In this document: positions 6,028 to 10,064 of the stretch, one piece after another
How positions within the stretch are numbered: the first letter of the stretch is position 1
Layout of the letters: the number at the start of each line of letters is the position of its first letter
Assembly: GCF_000720115.1 (NCBI RefSeq)
Contig: NZ_JOIR01000076.1
Coordinates: 1 to 10,064 of the forward strand
Length of the DNA: 10,064 nt
Direction of reading: 5' to 3'
From: Streptomyces sp. NRRL F-2580
GTDB lineage: Bacteria; Actinomycetota; Actinomycetes; Streptomycetales; Streptomycetaceae
Program-made: the position numbers and the translations under genes
Notes under the pieces: model-generated
Seen by the model: the letters and a program-made list of their open reading frames with translations, nothing else
Database searches by the model: none
What the model was told of the DNA's origin: nothing

Positions 6028-6039
6028 GTCGGTACCGAC
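6028..6039. promoter_or_regulatory. 12-bp perfect palindrome upstream of the dioxygenase gene
   Basis: GTCGGTACCGAC is its own reverse complement and lies 32 bp upstream of the dioxygenase ATG (5996, minus strand). This is a suitable position for a repressor operator. No matching regulator gene is adjacent. The size fits TetR-, GntR- or MarR-type dimers, which is inference. Confidence 0.4.
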
Positions 6040-6145
6040 ACACCGAGGGCCTGCCGCCGCCAGGTTTCATCGACGCCGACCTGACCTGCACCGTTCGTTC
6101 ACAAGTTGACGCGATGTCAGAAAAGGTTGGTGCTAGTGGGGGATA

Positions 6146-6157
6146 ATGCACCTGCAT
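6146..6157. promoter_or_regulatory. Short inverted repeat ATGCA-CC-TGCAT
   Basis: Perfect 5-bp arms with a 2-nt spacer lie in the shared upstream region of the dioxygenase (minus) and sugar-binding protein (plus) genes. It overlaps a GATAAT sequence at 6142-6147 that resembles a -10 hexamer, although no -35 is at proper distance. Significance is uncertain. Confidence 0.2.
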
Positions 6158-6178
6158 GGGTGATTTGCGGCGAGGTCA

Positions 6179-6192
6179 AGACAACGTTGCCA
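6179..6192. promoter_or_regulatory. LacI-family-type operator candidate upstream of the sugar-binding gene
   Basis: The core CAACGTTG (6182-6189) is a perfect 8-bp palindrome with central CG, flanked by one more matching pair (G6180/C6191). It lies about 100 bp upstream of the GTG start of the sugar-binding lipoprotein. It resembles the central-CG operators of LacI-family sugar regulators, which commonly contain ACAACGTTGT. No LacI gene is in the window, so the regulator would act from elsewhere. Confidence 0.45.
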
Positions 6193-6290
6193 GGTCGTTA
6201 ACACTTCACTTCTTGACGGCAGTGGAGCCGCCCCGTTGACTGCCCCCACCTCGGCCGTTCGGACACGGCCCCGTCAGGGAGGTTCACTTC

Positions 6291-7382
6291 GTGAACGTGT
6301 ATGTGGGTCGTGCCGCCGTCGGACTGGCCGTTTCGGCCCTCACCGTCACGCTCGCCGCTTGCGGTGGTGCGGACGACGGGGCCGCCGAGAGCGAGGGCGC
6401 GGTCAAGATCGGCCTCCTGCTCCCCGAGAACGAGACCGCGCGCTACGAGAAGTTCGACAAGCCGCTGATCGAGAAGAAGGTCGCACTCCTGACACTCGGC
6501 AAGGGCAAGGTGGTCTACGCCAACGCCATGGGGGACGCGGCGAGGCAGAACGCCCAGGTCGACATGATGATCGGCAACAAGGTCGACGCCCTGATCATCG
6601 ATGCGGTGGACGCCAAGACGATCGCCGGGGCGGTGGCCAAGGCCAAGGCCGCGGGCATCGCGGTCGTCGCCTACGACCGCCTGGCCGAGGGGCCGATCGA
6701 CGCGTACACCTCCTTCGACAACGAGGACGTCGGTCGCGTGCAGGGCAAGGCGTTGCTGGAGGCCCTCGGCGACAAGGCCAGGAACGGGAAGATCGTCATG
6801 ATGAACGGCGCGGTCACCGACCCGAACGCCGCTCAGTTCAGGGCCGGTGCCCGCTCCGTCCTCGACGGCAAGGTCAACGTCGGCAAGGAGTACGACACCG
6901 TCGAGTGGAAGCCGGAGAACGCCAACAGCAACATGGCGGCCGCGATCTCCGCCCTCGGCAAGGACAAGATCACCGCCGTCTACTCCGCCAACGACGGCAT
7001 GGCCGGCGGCATCATCGCCGCCCTCAAGGCCGCGGGCGTCAACCCGCTGCCCCCGGTCACCGGCCAGGACGCCGAACTCGCCGGCGTGCAGCGCATCGTG
7101 GCCGGCGACCAGTACATGAGTGTCTACAAGCCGTACCCCCGCGAGGCGGAGGCCGCCGCGGAGCTCGCCGTCACCCTCGCCGAAGGCGACAAGATCGACG
7201 GGATCATCAACCAGGTGGTCAGCAGTCCGACCACCAAGCGCGTGCCCTCGGTACTCATTCCCGGTACCTCCGTGACCAGGAACAACATCAGCAGCACCGT
7301 GGTCCTCGACGGCGTCTTCACCGTCGAGGAGATCTGCACCGACAAGCTCAAGGCCACCTGCGAGGAGATCGGCCTGAAGTGA
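6291..7382 (+). CDS. Xylose-type (CUT2) ABC transporter sugar-binding lipoprotein, 363 aa
   Basis: Periplasmic-binding-protein type 1 lipoprotein that captures a sugar, probably xylose or a related pentose, outside the membrane and passes it to an ABC permease. The signal peptide VGLAVSALTVTLAAC has a perfect lipobox LAAC with Cys24 as the lipidation site. After a short acidic linker, the mature protein opens with VKIGLLLPENETARYEKFDKP, continues with VDALIIDAVDAK, GIAVVAYDRL and TSFDNEDVGRVQGKAL, and in the second lobe has AVYSANDGMAGG and PPVTGQDAEL. These are the hallmarks of XylF-like proteins. Length is normal. Start GTG 6291 follows GGGAGG at 8 nt. XylF genes are normally followed by ATPase and permease genes, but here a hairpin and a P450 follow, so the protein is an orphan or serves a transporter encoded elsewhere. 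A LacI-type operator candidate lies upstream. Confidence 0.93.
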   Translation: MNVYVGRAAVGLAVSALTVTLAACGGADDGAAESEGAVKIGLLLPENETARYEKFDKPLIEKKVALLTLGKGKVVYANAMGDAARQNAQVDMMIGNKVDALIIDAVDAKTIAGAVAKAKAAGIAVVAYDRLAEGPIDAYTSFDNEDVGRVQGKALLEALGDKARNGKIVMMNGAVTDPNAAQFRAGARSVLDGKVNVGKEYDTVEWKPENANSNMAAAISALGKDKITAVYSANDGMAGGIIAALKAAGVNPLPPVTGQDAELAGVQRIVAGDQYMSVYKPYPREAEAAAELAVTLAEGDKIDGIINQVVSSPTTKRVPSVLIPGTSVTRNNISSTVVLDGVFTVEEICTDKLKATCEEIGLK

Positions 7383-7404
7383 GGCGGTCCTCCCGTAGGG
7401 CGAG

Positions 7405-7422
7405 CGGCCACGGGCGTGGCCG
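7405..7422 (+). terminator. Hairpin terminator of the sugar-binding gene
   Basis: CGGCCACG (7405-7412) and CGTGGCCG (7415-7422) are perfect complements, giving a 7-bp stem with a 4-nt loop. The hairpin starts 23 bp after the stop codon. No U-tract follows. It separates the sugar-binding gene from the P450 gene. Confidence 0.55.
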
Positions 7423-7494
7423 GAAACCGACATTCAGGATGAGTTAGGCGTATATCATCGCGCTCCACAGAGAAGGCGACGTACTTCTGGAGGC

Positions 7495-8718
7495 ATGATG
7501 AGCGAGCGGCCCGTCCCTCTCCCCTACGCCGACCCGGCCTTCCTCGCCGACCCCTTCCCCCTGTACCGGCAACTGCGCGAGGACGGCCCCGTCCGGCGCG
7601 TCGTCATCGCGGGAGGCCTGGAGGCCTGGCTCGTCACCCGCTACGAGGACGGACTCGCGGCCCTCTCCGAACCCCGCCTCAGCAGCGACGTACGCGACGC
7701 CTCCGACACCCGCCTCCTGCGACAGCTGCCCGAAACGGAGCGGGAGTCGATGCTGAGCAACATGCTCCGCAGCGACCCGCCCGACCACACGCGCCTGCGC
7801 CGCCTGGTCTCCAAGGCGTTCACCGCCCGCAGGGTGGCCGCGATGCGGCCCAGGATCCAGGCCATCGCCGACGGGCTGCTGGACGCGGTCGTCCCGCACG
7901 GCCGCGCCGACCTCATCGCGGACTTCGCGCTGCCGCTCCCGGTCACCGTGATCAGCGAACTGCTCGGGGTCCCGGTCGACGACCGTCACGACTTCCAGCA
8001 CTGGACCGACCGCATGATCATGCGGGGCGCGGAGCCGCCGGACCCCGCCGTGGTGAACGAGGCGTGGCAGCACATGCGGGCGTACGTCAGCGAGCTCATC
8101 CGCGCCAAACGGGCAGCCCCGGGCGAGGACCTGCTCAGCGGCCTCATCACCGCCCGCGACGAGGAACGGCAGCTGAGCGAGGACGAACTCATCGCGATGG
8201 TCTTCCTGCTGCTGGCCGCCGGCTACATCACCACGGTCAACCTGATCGGCGGCGGTATCGCCATGCTGCTCGCCCACCCCGACCAGCTGGACCTGCTGCT
8301 CTCCGACCCCGAGCTGCTGCCGGGCGCGGTCGAGGAGTTCCTCCGCTACGACGGACCCGTCAGCCCGGGCATCGCCCGCTTCGCACGCGAGGACGTCAAG
8401 ATCGCGGGTGCGCCGATCCCGCGCGGCGCGACCGTACTGATCGCCTCGGCCATCGCCGACCGCGACCCGGCCCGGTTCCCCGACCCGGACCACCTGGACA
8501 TCACCCGGCAGGACAACCCCCACCTCGCCTTCGGGCACGGCATCCACTACTGCCTGGGCGCGCCGCTGGCCCGCCTGGAGGGTCAGATCGCCATCGGCAC
8601 CGCCCTGCGCCGGCTCCCCGGGCTGGCCCTCGCCGTATCCCGGGACGAGATCCGCTGGCGTCCCGGAGGCCTCCGTGGCCCCCAGAGCCTCCCGGTGACC
8701 TTCACCTCCGGCGGCTAG
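7495..8718 (+). CDS. Cytochrome P450 (bacterial class I, CYP107-like), 407 aa
   Basis: Soluble heme monooxygenase that needs ferredoxin and ferredoxin reductase from elsewhere; neither is in the window. The sequence is full length for Streptomyces P450s. Visible landmarks are DPPDHTRLRRLVSKAF (C-helix), the I-helix LLLAAGYITTVNLIGGG (Thr246-Thr247), ExxR at Glu281-Arg284 in EEFLRY, and the heme loop FGHGIHYCLGAPLARLE with Cys353 as thiolate ligand. The acidic residue that normally precedes the I-helix Thr (AGxE/D-TT) is Ile245, which may alter oxygen activation or indicate an atypical reaction. The general pattern resembles CYP107-type enzymes that hydroxylate macrolides and other secondary metabolites, but the substrate is unknown. 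ATG 7495 has GGAGG 3 nt upstream; the adjacent ATG 7498 gives a more usual spacing and may be the true start. A hairpin overlaps the stop codon. Confidence 0.95.
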   Translation: MMSERPVPLPYADPAFLADPFPLYRQLREDGPVRRVVIAGGLEAWLVTRYEDGLAALSEPRLSSDVRDASDTRLLRQLPETERESMLSNMLRSDPPDHTRLRRLVSKAFTARRVAAMRPRIQAIADGLLDAVVPHGRADLIADFALPLPVTVISELLGVPVDDRHDFQHWTDRMIMRGAEPPDPAVVNEAWQHMRAYVSELIRAKRAAPGEDLLSGLITARDEERQLSEDELIAMVFLLLAAGYITTVNLIGGGIAMLLAHPDQLDLLLSDPELLPGAVEEFLRYDGPVSPGIARFAREDVKIAGAPIPRGATVLIASAIADRDPARFPDPDHLDITRQDNPHLAFGHGIHYCLGAPLARLEGQIAIGTALRRLPGLALAVSRDEIRWRPGGLRGPQSLPVTFTSGG

Positions 8719-8745
8719 CCGGCCCCGCATCCGGGGTCGGCCGGC
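8718..8745 (+). terminator. Hairpin overlapping the P450 stop codon
   Basis: GCCGGCC (8718-8724) pairs with GGCCGGC (8739-8745). Inner CC/GG pairs close a short loop and TC is bulged; an alternative register pairs CCCCG with CGGGG. The stem begins at the last base of the TAG codon. No U-tract follows. It probably terminates P450 transcription. Confidence 0.5.
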
Positions 8746-8788
8746 GGTACGCTCGCCGTTCCAGGTGCCGGGAGCAAGGGGAGTGGTC

Positions 8789-9257
8789 GTGAGCCGACCG
8801 CGGGTGGGTGTGCCGGGTCGCCACCTTCCTCGGCGGCGGGCACGCCCTGTCGATGCGGATGCTGGAGCAGACCGGCGGCTGGCCGGACGCGTTCTTCTTC
8901 ATCCACGAGGAGACCGACCTCGCGTGGCGGGCGCTGGACGCCGGCTGGGACGTCCTCTACGAACCCGCTCTGCTGCTCCGGCACCCGAAGACGTCCCCGG
9001 CGCGGCACGCGGTGTACCACCGGATGACCGCCCGCAACCGGGTCTGGCTGGCCAAGCGCCACCTGCCCGCCCTCCTGATCCCCGTCTACCTCGGTGCCTG
9101 GACGGCGCTGACCGTGGCCCGCACCCGCTCGGTCCCCGGACTGCGGGCCTGGCTGGCGGGTTTCGCCGAAGGCGCGCGCACCAGCGGCGGCGAAAGGCGA
9201 CCCATGCGGTGGTCGACCGTGGTCCGCATGACCCGTCTGGGCCGCCCGCCGGTCATC
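8789..9257 (+). pseudogene. Family-2 glycosyltransferase remnant with large internal deletion
   Basis: Remains of a GT2-type glycosyltransferase, which would transfer a sugar from a nucleotide donor. A GTG at 8789 behind AAGGGGAG begins VSRPRVGV, the usual first strand of these enzymes. Within a few codons the sequence jumps, in another frame, to CRVATFLGGGHALSMRMLEQTGGW (from about 8811). This is followed by FFFIHEETDLAWRALDAGW (the acceptor-side ED motif), ARHAVYHRMTARNRVWLAKR and finally MTRLGRPPVI at 9257. The nucleotide-sugar-binding half with its DxD region is missing, perhaps 130-150 codons judging from recalled family length of about 290-300. The frame has also lost its stop and runs on antisense to the methyltransferase gene. 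It cannot be catalytically active. The piece is oriented with the P450 upstream and converges on the methyltransferase. Confidence 0.8.
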
Positions 9258-9277
9258 TACCCGACGTACGCGGCGCC

Positions 9278-9934
9278 TCACACCTCGGCGATCAGGGCGT
9301 ACCGTTCGTCGGTTACCGGGCCGCCCCACAGGTCAGGGTTGCCGCTGAGCGGTTCGACGCGCACGGCGGCAGCGAGCGGGCGGACGGCCGCGGCCAGGTC
9401 TTCGGCGGTGATGCCGCCGTTCCACGGGAGTGATTCGGCGCCGGAGACGTACGGGCCGCCGTTCTGGCCTGCCTCGCGCCAACGCCCCTCGACCAGGACG
9501 AGCCGCCCTCCCGGTCGCAGGCGCGTCACCCACGCGCGCAAGGCGGCCTCCGGATCGGGCAGCGTCCACACCAGATGGCGGGACAGCACGACGTCGAACC
9601 GCTGTTTACCGGTCGGTGGCAGCATGGCGTCACCCACCACGAAGCGGCCCGCCACCCCCGCGGCCTCGAACTTCGCACGTGCCCGCTCCAGCATGCGCGG
9701 CGCCAGGTCGACGCCCGTCGGCCGGTGCCCGGCCTCGGCCAGCAGCAGCGACATCGACCCGGTGCCGCAGCCGATGTCGAGGACGTCGGCCGGTTCTGTC
9801 GGCAGCAGCGCGTGCAGGAGCCGGATCCACGCGGTGCGTGTGGCCTCGGCCCTCAGCCCGTGGTCGGGCTCGTCGTCGAAGGTCGCTGCGGCGGCATCCC
9901 AGTAGGCGGTGATCAAAGAAGCACGGTCAGTCAT
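9278..9934 (-). CDS. Class I SAM-dependent methyltransferase, 218 aa
   Basis: Cytosolic methyltransferase of the Methyltransf_11/25 type, using S-adenosylmethionine. Motif I is VLDIGCGTGS (51-60), followed by LLLAEAGHRPTGVDLAPRML with the acidic Asp that binds the SAM ribose. Motif II-like VGDAMLPP comes next, then RFDVVLSRHLVWTLPDPEAAL and the post-motif LRPGGRLVLVEG. The N-terminus ITAYWDAAAATFDDEPDHG is typical of the family. The C-terminal half is less conserved and sets the substrate, which cannot be told here. Start ATG 9934 has no strong Shine-Dalgarno sequence. The gene lies 36 bp downstream of a LuxR-type regulator on the same strand and could be co-transcribed with it or separated by the hairpin between them. 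Its stop codon faces the end of the glycosyltransferase remnant. Confidence 0.9.
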   Translation of the reverse strand: MTDRASLITAYWDAAAATFDDEPDHGLRAEATRTAWIRLLHALLPTEPADVLDIGCGTGSMSLLLAEAGHRPTGVDLAPRMLERARAKFEAAGVAGRFVVGDAMLPPTGKQRFDVVLSRHLVWTLPDPEAALRAWVTRLRPGGRLVLVEGRWREAGQNGGPYVSGAESLPWNGGITAEDLAAAVRPLAAAVRVEPLSGNPDLWGGPVTDERYALIAEV

Positions 9935-9956
9935 GAACCGATGTTCTCGGCTCCCA

Positions 9957-9974
9957 CTGACACCGGGGTGTCAG
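9957..9974. promoter_or_regulatory. 8-bp perfect inverted repeat at the LuxR stop codon, terminator or operator
   Basis: CTGACACC (9957-9964), GG, GGTGTCAG (9967-9974) is a perfect 8-bp inverted repeat with a 2-nt centre, or a 7-bp stem with a 4-nt loop. It overlaps the stop codon of the regulator (9971-9973) and lies 22 bp upstream of the methyltransferase start. It could end the regulator transcript or bind a regulator of the methyltransferase. There is no U-tract. Confidence 0.5.
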
Positions 9975-10064
9975 AGTCCGAGGGCGATGGCCATGCGGGT
10001 CATTTCGGCGGTGCTGTTGATGTTGAGCTTGGCGCGGATGCGGCGGAGGTAGGCGTCGACGGTG
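9971..10064 (-). CDS. LuxR/NarL-type response regulator, C-terminal HTH only (partial at window edge)
   Basis: Only the last 30 residues are inside the window: TVDAYLRRIRAKLNINSTAE followed by MTRMAIALGL and a TGA stop. This is the end of the LuxR/GerE helix-turn-helix. TVxxYLxxIxxKL is the recognition helix and the hydrophobic xxAxxLGL end is the family's usual close. The TVDAYLRRIRAKL wording is characteristic of NarL-type two-component response regulators in Streptomyces, so a receiver domain and a partner kinase gene probably lie to the right. That part is inference. The methyltransferase follows 36 bp downstream. Confidence 0.85.
   Translation of the reverse strand, partial: TVDAYLRRIRAKLNINSTAEMTRMAIALGL

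Noticed and set aside
6106..6147. TTGACG (6106-6111) with GATAAT (6142-6147) as a promoter
   Set aside because: The spacing is 30 bp, and 22 bp to the alternative TAGTGG; both are too long for a normal sigma-70-type promoter.
6213..6241. TTGACG at 6213-6218 as a -35 box for the sugar-binding gene
   Set aside because: At the right distance there is only TTGACT, which is not a -10-like hexamer.
6198..7433. Open frame of about 411 codons on the minus strand
   Set aside because: It is fully antisense to the well-supported sugar-binding lipoprotein gene; its protein is Val/Gly/Asp-rich with no family motifs, as expected of a codon-bias shadow in high-GC DNA.
7444..8730. Open frame of about 428 codons on the minus strand
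   Set aside because: Antisense to the P450 gene, which has all diagnostic motifs; the minus-strand protein shows no recognisable domain.
9258..9905. Plus-strand extension of the glycosyltransferase frame
   Set aside because: It is antisense to the methyltransferase and loses all family resemblance after GRPPVI; it exists only because the stop was lost.

Overview
The window is high-GC actinobacterial DNA, almost certainly Streptomyces or a close relative. Third codon positions are strongly G/C and GTG starts are common. The protein types are typical of that genus: HxlR and NarL/LuxR regulators, a calerythrin-like EF-hand protein, a Tat-exported intradiol dioxygenase lipoprotein and a soluble bacterial P450. 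No tRNA, rRNA or CRISPR array was seen.

Layout, left to right. (1) 1-338 (-): broken 5' part of an IS630-family transposase, cut by the window edge. (2) 397-951 (-): hypothetical protein, weakly DUF416-like. (3) 1150-1930 (-): heavily decayed polyprenyl (isoprenoid) diphosphate synthase pseudogene. (4) 1931-2402: gene-free stretch with hairpins and an inverted repeat. (5) 2403-2915 (+): four-EF-hand calcium-binding protein. (6) 3101-3639 (+): GNAT acetyltransferase broken by a one-base loss in a C run, followed by (7) 3700-4215 (+): intact Nudix hydrolase. (8) 4298-4777 (-) and 4802-5212 (+): divergent HxlR regulator and SnoaL/NTF2-like protein only 24 bp apart. (9) 5280-5996 (-): exported intradiol ring-cleavage dioxygenase. 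(10) 6291-7382 (+): xylose-type ABC sugar-binding lipoprotein without its transporter partners, with a LacI-type operator candidate upstream. (11) 7495-8718 (+): cytochrome P450 with an unusual I-helix motif. (12) 8789-9257 (+): remnant of a family-2 glycosyltransferase with a large internal deletion. (13) 9278-9934 (-): SAM methyltransferase. (14) 9971-10064 (-): C-terminal end of a LuxR/NarL-type response regulator running off the window.

The genes do not form one pathway. The picture is accessory DNA: mostly single-gene units with short intergenic hairpins, interleaved with four broken genes (transposase, polyprenyl synthase, GNAT, glycosyltransferase). Two of the broken genes keep a plausible ribosome binding site and first codons but have lost a block after the N-terminus. 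Local regulation is suggested for the HxlR/SnoaL pair, the sugar-binding protein, the dioxygenase (12-bp palindrome upstream) and the methyltransferase (8-bp inverted repeat upstream).

I do not see a convincing undescribed multi-gene system. The most interesting single points are the P450 lacking the acidic I-helix residue, a 7-nt tandem repeat that sets the reading frame of the HxlR C-terminus, and the orphan sugar-binding protein.
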